From: Acanthosoma haemorrhoidale
Lineage: Eukaryota > Arthropoda > Insecta > Hemiptera > Acanthosomatidae
Direction of reading: 5' to 3'
DNA length: 64,000 nt
Assembly (NCBI GenBank): GCA_930367205.1
Contig: OV884009.1
Location: 123,574,639-123,638,638 of the forward strand
The position numbers and the translations under genes were made by a program. Shown one piece after another: positions 13,516 to 25,063 of the stretch. Position 1 is the first letter of the stretch. Each line of letters opens with the position of its first letter. Under the pieces are notes generated by a model. That model ran no database searches. It worked only from the letters and a program-made list of their open reading frames with translations, and was not told the origin of the DNA.

Positions 13516-16500
13516 TGGCGCAGTCGGTAGGACATGTGAATTTGAAACCGCCAGAACAATTTATTTTCGAAGGAAATATAGCAGAAGCATGGAAAAGATG
13601 GTATAGAAAGTTTAATCATTACTTGTCGGCTATCGAAGCACAAGATAAAAAAGATGAAGTAAAAGTTGGTATACTGTTGAGCGTATTAGGAGAAGATGCA
13701 CAAGATAAATATGAAACCTTTAATTTGACGGCAGAAGAACAGAAGGAATACGCAATTGTAGTTAAAGCTTTTGAAGATTATTGCATACCTAAAAAAAACG
13801 AGACGGTGGCAAGATTTAATTTTTTTCAACGTAAACAGAGAAAGGGTGAGTCATTCGGTGATTTCATTACAGATTTGAAAAAGTTAAGTGTTGATTGTGC
13901 ATTTGAAACATTGAAGGATAGCCTTATAAAAGATCAAATTGTAAGTGGTATACAGGATGAACAAGTGAAAGATAGATTGTTGCGGGAAGATGATCTAACA
14001 CTAGATAAATGTACTAATTTATGCAAAGTGGCGGAGTTAGCAAAACAAAGAATAGAGACGTTGCGAGGTACAGAAGAAGAGGAAATAAATATAGTACAGC
14101 AAAGGAGCAGAACCAAAGCAGCGACGAGTAATCTGAGAGTGAGTACGCAGCCGTGGACGTCGAAACCAAGTACCAGCGATAGCAGCAAGACATCACTGCA
14201 ACAAGAGCAGCAATATGGAAGCCAGCAGCGATTGAGGTGCAATAAATGCGGCAACGTCCATGGGTACAGAAATTGCCCAGCCTACGGTAAAATTTGTATT
14301 AAATGTAATAGGATAAATCATTTTGCAAAAATGTGTAGAATAACTCGAAATATAAATAATGTAAGTATGATTGAGGGAGAGGATGCTGAAATGTACACTT
14401 TAGGGAGAATTCTAAAAATAAATAATGTTCAAAAGGGTTGGGAATTATCTATAAATATATTGGAAAGCAAAACTTCACTTACAGTCAAGCTCGATACAGG
14501 GGCGGAATGCAATGTTTTAAAAAAAAGCGACTATGAAAATTTGAAAATTAAAGAGAAAATAAATAAAACTGATAACAAATTGGCAAATTACAGTGGTTCT
14601 GAAATACCGGTTATAGGAACTGTTATATTAGATTGTGTAATCAAGGGTAAAATAGAACCAATAAAATTTTATTTAGTAAACTGTAATAGCTCAAGCTCTG
14701 TTTTGGGATTAGATACAATTAAAAAACTGAAATTAATTACCAGAGTTGAAAATATAAATATGAATACAAATAATGATCTCACGAAATTGCTTAACAGATA
14801 TAAAGAACTATTCGAAGGTATAGGAAAAATCTCAAAAATATATGATTTCAAATTAAAAGAAGGATATGAAGGAAAAATTGAACCATGTCGTAGAATACCT
14901 TTTAAATTATTAGATCTTTTCAAAGAAACATTATACAGAATGAAAGACAATAAAATTGTTACAGAGGTTAACGAACCTACTGAATTTATGAACCCAATCG
15001 TAATTACCAGTAAACCTGATAAATCATTACGTATTTGCTTAGACCCACAGCATCTTAACACTTGTTTACTAAGAGAACATTGTCCTTTACCTACATTTGA
15101 AGAAATATCTAGTAAAATGGCGGGGGCAAAAATGTTTGCAGTGCTAGACGCATCAAATGGGTTTTGGCATTTAGAACTTACACATAGGAGTTCGTTAATG
15201 ACGGCTTTTCAAACGCCATATGGTCCATTTAGATTTTTAAGAATGCCTTTCGGGGTTAGTATTGCACCAGAAGTGTTCCATAAAACTTATTCAGAGATTT
15301 TTGAAGGTATAAAAAACGTAGCTGTTTATATCGATGATATAATGATATGGGCAGAAAATGAAAAAGAATTATTAGAAATTTTAGAATTAGTAATGAAAAG
15401 AGCTTATGAGCATGGGATTAAATTTAATAAAAACAAATGTAAGTTTAAAGAAGAAAGAATTAAATTTTTAGGTCATTACTTCAGTAGCAAAGGGATAGAA
15501 ATTGATGATGACAAAGTCAAAGCAATTAGTGAAATGGAAAGACCAAAAGATGCTAAAGCAGTAGAACGATTATTAGGATTGATAACCTACGTGGGTAAAT
15601 TTGTAGAAAACTCAGCTCAGTTAACGGAACCATTGCGTAATCTAATTAAAAAAGGTACAATTTTCAACTGGACAGGTGAACATGAAAATTGTTTTAAAAA
15701 GATAAAAACATGTTTAAGCAAAACTCCTATTCTACAATTATACGATGTAAATAAGGAGTGCAAAATTAGTGTAGACGCTAGTAGTACCGGAGTAGGGGCA
15801 GTTCTGTTACAAAATGATTTGCCAGTAGCATATGCATCACAAGCATTCACTGAATGTCAAAAATCGTGGGCTCAAATAGAGAAAGAATTATATGCCATAG
15901 TGTTTGGATGTGAGCGTTTCAGACAGTATGTAATCGGTAAACCTTTTGGAGTAGAATCAGATCATAAACCGCTGATCCCTATTTTAAGACGAAAGATAAC
16001 TGATGTACCAATGAGACTACAAAAAATGCGAATGCGGTTACAACCATATGATATTAAAGTAACTTATACAAGTGGTAAAAATTTAATAATAGCAGATTTA
16101 CTATCGAGAGCTCATTTAAAAGAAACTAAAGAGGATGGAGATTCCAGAATGTATATATTAGAACTTACGTTAGCAAGCGAGATGAGTAATCAAAAGAAAC
16201 AAAAATATATAGAAGCAACAAAAAATGACATAGAATTGCAGACATTGAAAAATACAATAAAAAAAGGTTGGCCAAAAGAAATAAAAGATGTACCAAATAT
16301 AGTTAAATATTATCATACTTACCATGCCGACATTTATGAATATGATGACTTACTGTTTAAAAATAATTGTGTAATAGTACCAAACAAATTAAGAGAAGAA
16401 GTTTTGAGTAAGTTACATTATAATCATTTAGGCATTGAAAAAACAAAAGCTAGAGCGAGAGAAATAGTATTTTGGCCCAATATGAATAAAGATATAGAAA

Positions 16501-17543
16501 ACAAAATAAACAACTGTAAAACATGCTTAACGTTCCAACGATCAAATCAGAAAGAAAGTCTAATACCAACATTAATACCAGATAAAACATGGGCAACAGT
16601 AGGAGCTGATATTTTTTACATTGATAGAAAACCAAACATGTTAGTTGTGGATTATTTTTCTAAATATGTAGATGTTTTACCATTGAAGGATGAAACTAGT
16701 GTAACAGTTATAAAAGCATTAAAGTCTTGTTTTGTACACTGGGGTATACCAGAAGAATTCAGATCAGATAATGGCCCACAATTTTCAAGTTTTCTATTTA
16801 AAACGTTTACAAGAGAATGGAAATTTAAGCATGTTACGTCGAGTCCAACATATCCACAAAGTAACGGAATGGTGGAGCGGCACATACAAACTGTGAAAAA
16901 TGTAATTAGAAAAGCTCATTTTGATAAAAAAGATGTGTACTTAGCAATACTAGAATTAAACAACACACCAATATCTAATACAATACCTTCTCCAAATGTG
17001 ATAATGCAAGGTAAAAATGTGAATGGTGTTCTATATGATATACCAAAGTTTAAAAGTGAAGAAAATTCATATATAAAAGGTGAATTGTTACAAAGACAAA
17101 GGGAACAAAAATTTTTTCATGATCAACGAGCCAAAGATTTGAAAAAATACGAAAAAGGAGAAAATGTTAGAGTTAGAAACAAACAAGGAATGTGGGATCG
17201 GGCTGTAATAATAGATAGAAACATAAACAATAGGGCTTATCAAATTAAGACAGAGGGAGGCTCCTTATTGACGCGTAATAGAATACACTTAAGAAATGAT
17301 ACTAGCCTACCATTCGAAATAGAAAGTAACGAATATAGACTTGATGAAAATATTAAACCACAAATTTCGGAAAATCCAAATAATAATGGTAAGGTTAATA
17401 ATACAGCCGATCCAGCAGATCAGCAATTAATGAACCAAAGCCAGAGCGAAGATATCAATAATGACAATGACACATATGTAACTCGTAGTGGACGAATCAG
17501 TCGTCAGCCAGCATATCTAAAAGAAAACTATGTATTACAATAA
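13515..17543 (+). CDS. gag-pol: Gag-Pol polyprotein of the LTR retrotransposon, single frame
   Basis: The intact 1,342-residue polyprotein covers all retrotransposition enzymes. Gag occupies about residues 1-280 and ends in two zinc knuckles (C242-x2-C-x3-H-x4-C and C261-x2-C-x4-H-x4-C). The aspartic protease has DTGA at 327-330. Reverse transcriptase spans about 440-640 with YIDD at 605-608. RNase H starts about 750 (VDAS). Integrase has H968/H971 and C1001/C1004 for zinc and D1032, D1085, E1121 (DD35E). A Q/N-rich tail ends at 1342. There is no frameshift or stop between gag and pol, so the Gag:Pol ratio must be set after translation or by another route. The ATG at 13515 uses the last LTR base and the first two primer-site bases. 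It is the first ATG of the frame, but use of a later start cannot be excluded. Codon use is strongly AT-biased. Confidence 0.96.
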   Translation: MAQSVGHVNLKPPEQFIFEGNIAEAWKRWYRKFNHYLSAIEAQDKKDEVKVGILLSVLGEDAQDKYETFNLTAEEQKEYAIVVKAFEDYCIPKKNETVARFNFFQRKQRKGESFGDFITDLKKLSVDCAFETLKDSLIKDQIVSGIQDEQVKDRLLREDDLTLDKCTNLCKVAELAKQRIETLRGTEEEEINIVQQRSRTKAATSNLRVSTQPWTSKPSTSDSSKTSLQQEQQYGSQQRLRCNKCGNVHGYRNCPAYGKICIKCNRINHFAKMCRITRNINNVSMIEGEDAEMYTLGRILKINNVQKGWELSINILESKTSLTVKLDTGAECNVLKKSDYENLKIKEKINKTDNKLANYSGSEIPVIGTVILDCVIKGKIEPIKFYLVNCNSSSSVLGLDTIKKLKLITRVENINMNTNNDLTKLLNRYKELFEGIGKISKIYDFKLKEGYEGKIEPCRRIPFKLLDLFKETLYRMKDNKIVTEVNEPTEFMNPIVITSKPDKSLRICLDPQHLNTCLLREHCPLPTFEEISSKMAGAKMFAVLDASNGFWHLELTHRSSLMTAFQTPYGPFRFLRMPFGVSIAPEVFHKTYSEIFEGIKNVAVYIDDIMIWAENEKELLEILELVMKRAYEHGIKFNKNKCKFKEERIKFLGHYFSSKGIEIDDDKVKAISEMERPKDAKAVERLLGLITYVGKFVENSAQLTEPLRNLIKKGTIFNWTGEHENCFKKIKTCLSKTPILQLYDVNKECKISVDASSTGVGAVLLQNDLPVAYASQAFTECQKSWAQIEKELYAIVFGCERFRQYVIGKPFGVESDHKPLIPILRRKITDVPMRLQKMRMRLQPYDIKVTYTSGKNLIIADLLSRAHLKETKEDGDSRMYILELTLASEMSNQKKQKYIEATKNDIELQTLKNTIKKGWPKEIKDVPNIVKYYHTYHADIYEYDDLLFKNNCVIVPNKLREEVLSKLHYNHLGIEKTKARAREIVFWPNMNKDIENKINNCKTCLTFQRSNQKESLIPTLIPDKTWATVGADIFYIDRKPNMLVVDYFSKYVDVLPLKDETSVTVIKALKSCFVHWGIPEEFRSDNGPQFSSFLFKTFTREWKFKHVTSSPTYPQSNGMVERHIQTVKNVIRKAHFDKKDVYLAILELNNTPISNTIPSPNVIMQGKNVNGVLYDIPKFKSEENSYIKGELLQRQREQKFFHDQRAKDLKKYEKGENVRVRNKQGMWDRAVIIDRNINNRAYQIKTEGGSLLTRNRIHLRNDTSLPFEIESNEYRLDENIKPQISENPNNNGKVNNTADPADQQLMNQSQSEDINNDNDTYVTRSGRISRQPAYLKENYVLQ
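13516..13533 (+). other. Primer binding site, tRNA-Ser
   Basis: TGGCGCAGTCGGTAGGAC starts right after the LTR. Its first 11 bases are the complement of CGACTGCGCCA, the 3' end of insect tRNA-Ser, the primer known for 17.6, 297 and mag. It is also coding: it overlaps codons 1-6 of gag-pol. Confidence 0.85.
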
Positions 17544-17568
17544 ATAAATAAATTAAAAAAAAAAAAAC

Positions 17569-17584
17569 AAAAAAAAAACGGAGA
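17569..17584 (+). other. Polypurine-tract-like sequence before the 3' LTR
   Basis: The run AAAAAAAAAACGGAGA abuts the 3' LTR at 17585. It is purine except for one C and lies within a longer A-rich stretch that follows the gag-pol stop codon (17541-17543). This is the expected plus-strand priming position. Confidence 0.7.
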
Positions 17585-17731
17585 TGTCATATGGTTGAGT
17601 TATCTCTATTAAATGAACAAAGCCGGCTGACAATATTATTCTAACCTATATAACATGTGACCTAGATGTACTTATTTTATGGTTAGTAAATTATTACTAT
17701 ATTCAATCAACCTATGTCTTTCATTCTGACA
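17585..17731 (+). repeat. 3' LTR (147 bp)
   Basis: Same length and, as far as I can read, same sequence as 13369-13515. It is followed by TGTCC (17732-17736), the right-hand copy of the target-site duplication, and then by the rest of the interrupted monomer. Confidence 0.95.
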
Positions 17732-18690
17732 TGTCCTACAGAACGACCGCTATACTGTTTTTGAATATTACGCTGGTTTGTGAACTAGCTGAGGCATTCA
17801 GTATAAGTGCTGTCCTATATCTAATATTCGTCTGGTTTTGAACATAATGTGTCCTACAGAACGACCGCTTTACTGCTTTTGAATATTAAGCTGATTAGTG
17901 AACTAGCTGAGGCATTCAGTATAAGTGCTGTCCTCTATCTAATATTAGTCTTGGTGTGAATAAAATGTGTCCCACAGAACGACCGCTATACTGTTTTTGA
18001 ATATTAGGCTGGTTAGTGAACTAGCTGAGGCATTCAGTATAAGTGGTGTCCTGTATTCAATATTAGTCTTGGTGTGACCAAATTGTGTTTTAGAGAAGGA
18101 CCGCTATACTGTTTTTCAATATTAAGCTGGTTAGTGAAATAGCTAAGGCATTTAGTAATAGTGCTGTCTTGTATTTAACATTAGTCTTGGTGTGAACAAA
18201 ATGTGTCCTACAGAATCACCGCTATACTGTTTTTGAATATTAAGCTGGTTAGTGAACTAGCTGAGGCATTCAGTATAAGTGGTGGCCTGTATTCAATATT
18301 AGTCTTGGTGTGACCTAAATGTGTTCTAGAGAAGGACCGCTATACTGTTTTTCAATATTAAGCTTGTTAGTGAAATAGCTAAGGCATTTAGTAATATTGC
18401 TGTCTTGTATTTAACATTAGTCTTGGTGTGAACAAAATGTGTCCTACAGAATCACCGCTATACTGTTTTTGAATATTAAGCTGGTTAGTGAACTAGCTGA
18501 GCATTCAGTATAAGTGCTGTCCTGTATTTAATATTAGTCTTGGTGTGAACAAAATGTGTCCTACAGTACGACCGCTGTACTATTTTTGAATATTTAGCTG
18601 GTTAGTGAACTAGCTGAGGCATTCAGTATAAGTGCTGTCCTCTATTTAATATTAGTCTGGTTTTGAACAAAATGTGTCCCACGGAACGAC

Positions 18691-21600
18691 CGCTATTATA
18701 TTTTTTAATATAAAGCTGATTAATGAACTAGCTAAGGCATTGAGTATAAGTGCTGTCCTGTATTTAACATTAGTCTTGGTGTAAACAAAATGTGTCCTAC
18801 AGAATCACCGATATACTGTTTTTGAATATTAAGCTGGTTAGTGAACTAGCTGAGGCATTCAGTATAAGTGCTGTCCTCTGTCTAATATTAGTCTGGTTAT
18901 GAACAAACTGTGTCCTACAGAACGACCGCTATACTGTTTTTGAATATTACGCTTGTTTGTGAACTAGCTGAGTCCAATTAGTATAAGTGTAGTCCTCTAT
19001 TTAATATTAGTCTGGTTTTGAACAAAATGTGTCCCACGGAACGACCGCTATACTATTTTTTTAATATAAAGCTGATTAATGAACTAGCTAAGGCATTGAG
19101 TATAAGTGCTGTCCTGTATTTAACATTAGTCTTGGTGTGAATAAAATGTGTCCCACAGAACGACCGCTATACTGTTTATGAATATTAGGCTGGTTAGTGA
19201 TCTAGCTGAGGCATTCAGTATAAGTGGTGGCCTGTATTCAATATTAGTCTTGGTGTGACCTAAATGTGTTCTAGAGAAGGACCGCTATACTGTTTTTCAA
19301 TATTAAGCTGGTTAGTGAAATAGCTAAGGCATTTAGTAATATTGCTGTCTTGTATTTAACATTAGTCTTGGTGTGAACAAAATGTGTCCTACAGAATCAC
19401 CGCTATACTGTTTTTGAATATTAAGCTGGTTAGTGAACTAGCTGAGCATTCAGTATAAGTGCTGTCCTGTATTTAATATTAGTCTTGGTGTGAACAAAAT
19501 GTGTCCTACAGTACGACCGCTGTACTATTTTTGAATATTTAGCTGGTTAGTGAACTAGCTGAGGCATTCAGTATATGTGCTGTCCTCTATCTAATATTAG
19601 TCTGGTTTTGAACAAAACGAGTCCCACGGAACGACCGCTATACTATTTTTTAATATAAAGCTGAATAATAAACTAGCTAAGGCATTGAGTATAAGTGCTG
19701 TCCTGTATTTAACATTAGTCTTGGTGTGAACAAAATGTGTCCTACAGAATCACCGATATACTGTTTTTGAATATTAAGCTGGTTAGTGAACTAGCTGAGG
19801 CATTCAGTATAAGTGCTGTCCTCTATCTAATATTAGTCTGGTTATGAACAAACTGTGTCCTACAGAACGACCGCTATACTGTTTTTGAATATTACGCTTG
19901 TTTGTGAACTAGCTGAGGCATTCCGTATAAGTGCTGTCCTCTATCTTATATTAGTCTGGTTATGAACAAGCTGTGTCCTACAGAACGACCGCTATACTGT
20001 TTTTGAATATTACGCTGGTTTGTGAACTAGCTGAGGCATTCAGTATAAGTGCTGTCCTCTATCTAATATTAGTCTGGTTATGAACAAAATGTGTCCTACA
20101 GAACGACCGCTGTACTGTTTTTGAATATTTAGCTGGTTAGTGAACTAGCTGAGGCCAATTAGTATAAGTGTTGTCCTCTATTTAATATTAGTCTGGTTTT
20201 GAACAAAATGTGTCCTACAGAATCACCGATATACTGTTTTTGAATATTAAGCTGGTTAGTGAACTAGCTGAGGCATTCAGTATAAGTGCTGTCCTCTATC
20301 TAATATTAGTCTGGTTATGAACAAACTGTGTCCTACAGAACGACCGCTATACTGTTTTTGAATATTACGCTTGTTTGTAAACTAGCTGAGGCATTCCGTA
20401 TAAGTGCTGTCCTCTATCTTATATTAGTCTGGTTATGAACAAGCTGTGTCCTACAGGACGACCGCTATACTGTTTTTGAATATTACGCTGGTTTGTGAAC
20501 TAGCTGAGGCATTCAGTATAAGTGCTGTCCTATATCTAATATTCGTCTGGTTTTGAACATAATGTGTCCTAAAGAACGACCGCTTTACTGCTTTTTAATA
20601 TTAAGCTGATTAGTGAACTAGCTAAGGCATTTAGTATCAATGCTGTCCTGTATTTAATATTAGTCTTGGTGTGAATAAAATGTGTCCCACAGAACGACCG
20701 CTATACTGTTTTTGAATATTAGGCTGGTTAGTGAACTAGCTTAGGCATTCAGTATAAGTGGTGTCCTGTATTCAATATTAGTCTTGGTGTGACCAAATTG
20801 TGTTTTAGAGAAGGACCGCTATACTGTTTTTCAATATTAAGCTGGTTAGTGAAATAGCTAAGGCATTTAGTAATAGTGCTGTCTTGTATTTAACATTAGT
20901 CTTGGTGTGAACAAAATGTGTCCTACAGAATCACCGCTATACTGTTTTTGAATATTAAGCTGGTTAGTGACCTAGCTGAGCATTCCGTATAAGTGCTGTC
21001 CTGTATTTAATATTAGTCTTGGTGTGAACAAAATGTGTCCTACAGTACGACCGCTGTACTATTTTTGAATATTTAGCTGGTTAGTGAACTAGCTGAGGCA
21101 TTCAGTATAAGTGCTGTCCTCTATCTAATATTAGGCTGGTTTTGAACAAACTGTGTCCTACAGAACGACCGCTATACTGTTTTTGAATATTACGCTTGTT
21201 TGTGAACTAGCTGAGGCTTTCAGTATAAGTGCTGTCCTGTATATAATATTAGTCTTGGTGTGAACAAAATGTGTCCTACAGTACGACCGCTGTACTATTT
21301 TTGAATATTTAGCTGGTTAGTGAACTAGCTGAGGCATTCAGTATAAGTGCTGTCCTCTATTTAATATTAGTCTGGTTTTGAACAAAATGTGTCCTACAGA
21401 ACGACCGCTATACTGTTTTTGAATATTACGCTGGTTTGTGAACTAGCTGAGGCATTCAGTATAAGTGCTGTCCTATATCTAATATTCGTCTGGTTTTGAA
21501 CATAATGTGTCCTAAAGAACGACCGCTTTACTGCTTTTGAATATTAAGCTGATTAGTGAACTAGCTAAGGCATTTAGTATCAATGCTGTCCTGTATTTAA

Positions 21601-24600
21601 TATTAGTCTTGGTGTGAATAAAATGTGTCCCACAGAACGACCGCTATACTGTTTTTGAATATTAGGCTGGTTAGTGAACTAGCTTAGGCATTCAGTATAA
21701 GTGGTGTCCTGTATTCAATATTAGTCTTGGTGTGACCAAATTGTGTTTTAGAGAAGGACCGCTATACTGTTTTTCAATATTAAGCTGGTTAGTGAAATAG
21801 CTAAGGCATTTAGTAATAGTGCTGTCTTGTATTTAACATTAGTCTTGGTGTGAACAAAATGTGTCCTACAGAATCACCGCTATACTGTTTTTGAATATTA
21901 AGCTGGTTAGTGACCTAGCTGAGCATTCCGTATAAGTGCTGTCCTGTATTTAATATTAGTCTTGGTGTGAACAAAATGTGTTCTACAGTACGACCGCTGT
22001 ACTATTTTTGAATATTTAGCTGGTTAGTGAACTAGCTGAGGCATTCAGTATAAGTGCTGTCCTCTATCTAATATTAGGCTGGTTTTGAACAAACTGTGTC
22101 CTACAGAACGACCGCTATACTGTTTTTGAATATTACGCTTGTTTGTGAACTAGCTGAGGCTTTCAGTATAAGTGCTGTCCTGTATTTAATATTAGTCTTG
22201 GTGTGAACAAAATGTGTCCTACAGTACGACCGCTGTACTATTTTTGAATATTTAGCTGGTTAGTGAACTAGCTGAGGCATTCAGTATAAGTGCTGTCCTC
22301 TATTTAATATTAGTCTGGTTTTGAACAAAATGTGTCCCACGGAACGACCGCTATTATATTTTTTAATATAAAGCTGATTAATGAACTAGCTAAGGCATTG
22401 AGTATAAGTGCTGTCCTGTATTTAACATTAGTCTTGGTGTAAACAAAATGTGTCCTACAGAATCACCGATATACTGTTTTTGAATATTAAGCTGGTTAGT
22501 GAACTAGCTGAGGCATTCAGTATAAGTGCTGTCCTCTGTCTAATATTAGTCTGGTTATGAACAAACTGTGTCCTACAGAACGACCGCTATACTGTTTTTG
22601 AATATTACGCTTGTTTGTGAACTAGCTGAGTCCAATTAGTATAAGTGTAGTCCTCTATTTAATATTAGTCTGGTTTTGAACAAAATGTGTCCCACGGAAC
22701 GACCGCTATACTATTTTTTTAATATAAAGCTGATTAATGAACTAGCTAAGGCATTGAGTATAAGTGCTGTCCTGTATTTAACATTAGTCTTGGTGTGAAT
22801 AAAATGTGTCCCACAGAACGACCGCTATACTGTTTATGAATATTAGGCTGGTTAGTGATCTAGCTGAGGCATTCAGTATAAGTGGTGGCCTGTATTCAAT
22901 ATTAGTCTTGGTGTGACCTAAATGTGTTCTAGAGAAGGACCGCTATACTGTTTTTCAATATTAAGCTGGTTAGTGAAATAGCTAAGGCATTTAGTAATAT
23001 TGCTGTCTTGTATTTAACATTAGTCTTGGTGTGAACAAAATGTGTCCTACAGAATCACCGCTATACTGTTTTTGAATATTAAGCTGGTTAGTGAACTAGC
23101 TGAGCATTCAGTATAAGTGCTGTCCTGTATTTAATATTAGTCTTGGTGTGAACAAAATGTGTCCTACAGTACGACCGCTGTACTATTTTTGAATATTTAG
23201 CTGGTTAGTGAACTAGCTGAGGCATTCAGTATATGTGCTGTCCTCTATCTAATATTAGTCTGGTTTTGAACAAAACGAGTCCCACGGAACGACCGCTATA
23301 CTATTTTTTAATATAAAGCTGAATAATAAACTAGCTAAGGCATTGAGTATAAGTGCTGTCCTGTATTTAACATTAGTCTTGGTGTGAACAAAATGTGTCC
23401 TACAGAATCACCGATATACTGTTTTTGAATATTAAGCTGGTTAGTGAACTAGCTGAGGCATTCAGTATAAGTGCTGTCCTCTATCTAATATTAGTCTGGT
23501 TATGAACAAACTGTGTCCTACAGAACGACCGCTATACTGTTTTTGAATATTACGCTTGTTTGTGAACTAGCTGAGGCATTCCGTATAAGTGCTGTCCTCT
23601 ATCTTATATTAGTCTGGTTATGAACAAGCTGTGTCCTACAGAACGACCGCTATACTGTTTTTGAATATTACGCTGGTTTGTGAACTAGCTGAGGCATTCA
23701 GTATAAGTGCTGTCCTCTATCTAATATTAGTCTGGTTATGAACAAAATGTGTCCTACAGAACGACCGCTGTACTGTTTTTGAATATTTAGCTGGTTAGTG
23801 AACTAGCTGAGGCCAATTAGTATAAGTGTTGTCCTCTATTTAATATTAGTCTGGTTTTGAACAAAATGTGTCCTACAGAATCACCGATATACTGTTTTTG
23901 AATATTAAGCTGGTTAGTGAACTAGCTGAGGCATTCAGTATAAGTGCTGTCCTCTATCTAATATTAGTCTGGTTATGAACAAACTGTGTCCTACAGAACG
24001 ACCGCTATACTGTTTTTGAATATTACGCTTGTTTGTAAACTAGCTGAGGCATTCCGTATAAGTGCTGTCCTCTATCTTATATTAGTCTGGTTATGAACAA
24101 GCTGTGTCCTACAGAACGACCGCTATACTGTTTTTGAATATTACGCTGGTTTGTGAACTAGCTGAGGCATTCAGTATAAGTGCTGTCCTATATGTAATAT
24201 TCGTCTGGTTTTGAACATAATGTGTCCTAAAGAACGACCGCTTTACTGCTTTTTAATATTAAGCTGATTAGTGAACTAGCTAAGGCATTTAGTATCAATG
24301 CTGTCCTGTATTTAATATTAGTCTTGGTGTGAATAAAATGTGTCCCACAGAACGACCGCTATACTGTTTTTGAATATTAGGCTGGTTAGTGAACTAGCTT
24401 AGGCATTCAGTATAAGTGGTGTCCTGTATTCAATATTAGTCTTGGTGTGACCAAATTGTGTTTTAGAGAAGGACCGCTATACTGTTTTTCAATATTAAGC
24501 TGGTTAGTGAAATAGCTAAGGCATTTAGTAATAGTGCTGTCTTGTATTTAACATTAGTCTTGGTGTGAACAAAATGTGTCCTACAGAATCACCGCTATAC

Positions 24601-25063
24601 TGTTTTTGAATATTAAGCTGGTTAGTGACCTAGCTGAGCATTCCGTATAAGTGCTGTCCTGTATTTAATATTAGTCTTGGTGTGAACAAAATGTGTCCTA
24701 CAGTACGACCGCTGTACTATTTTTGAATATTTAGCTGGTTAGTGAACTAGCTGAGGCATTCAGTATAAGTGCTGTCCTCTATCTAATATTAGGCTGGTTT
24801 TGAACAAACTGTGTCCTACAGAACGACCGCTATACTGTTTTTGAATATTACGCTTGTTTGTGAACTAGCTGAGGCTTTCAGTATAAGTGCTGTCCTGTAT
24901 TTAATATTAGTCTTGGTGTGAACAAAATGTGTCCTACAGTACGACCGCTGTACTATTTTTGAATATTTAGCTGGTTAGTGAACTAGCTGAGGCATTCAGT
25001 ATAAGTGCTGTCCTCTATTTAATATTAGTCTGGTTTTGAACAAAATGTGTCCCACGGAACGAC
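18691..25063. repeat. 31-monomer (3,658-bp) higher-order repeat and a shortened copy
   Basis: The rare variant CGCTATTATA occurs at 18691 and 22349, exactly 3,658 bp (31 x 118) apart. A second marker, AGTCCAATTAG, recurs with the same offset (18971 and 22629). The first marker appears a third time at 25064, only 2,715 bp (23 monomers) later, so the next copy has lost about eight monomers. Confidence 0.82.

Larger units (their letters stand above)
13369..17731 (+). mobile_element. Complete Ty3/gypsy LTR retrotransposon, possibly Mag-like lineage
   Basis: The 4,363-bp element sits inside the satellite with 147-bp LTRs that I read as identical, TG...CA termini, a 5-bp TSD, a tRNA-Ser primer site, one intact gag-pol frame and an A/G-rich tract before the 3' LTR. 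Identical LTRs and an undamaged frame indicate a very recent insertion. It is present once in the array, so it arrived after the local block duplications. Short LTRs, the tRNA-Ser primer and the domain order protease, RT, RNase H, integrase recall the Mag group. That lineage assignment is tentative. No env gene is present. Confidence 0.95.

Noticed and set aside
13364..13540. Resemblance between the start of the element (GGTAGGACATGTG on the opposite strand) and the satellite TGTGTCCTAC
   Set aside because: The match is about ten bases and imperfect. It is probably coincidence and not evidence of homology-guided insertion.
13934..16885. Minus-strand open frames inside the intact retrotransposon
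   Set aside because: Antisense to the Gag-Pol frame and of low complexity. No family features.
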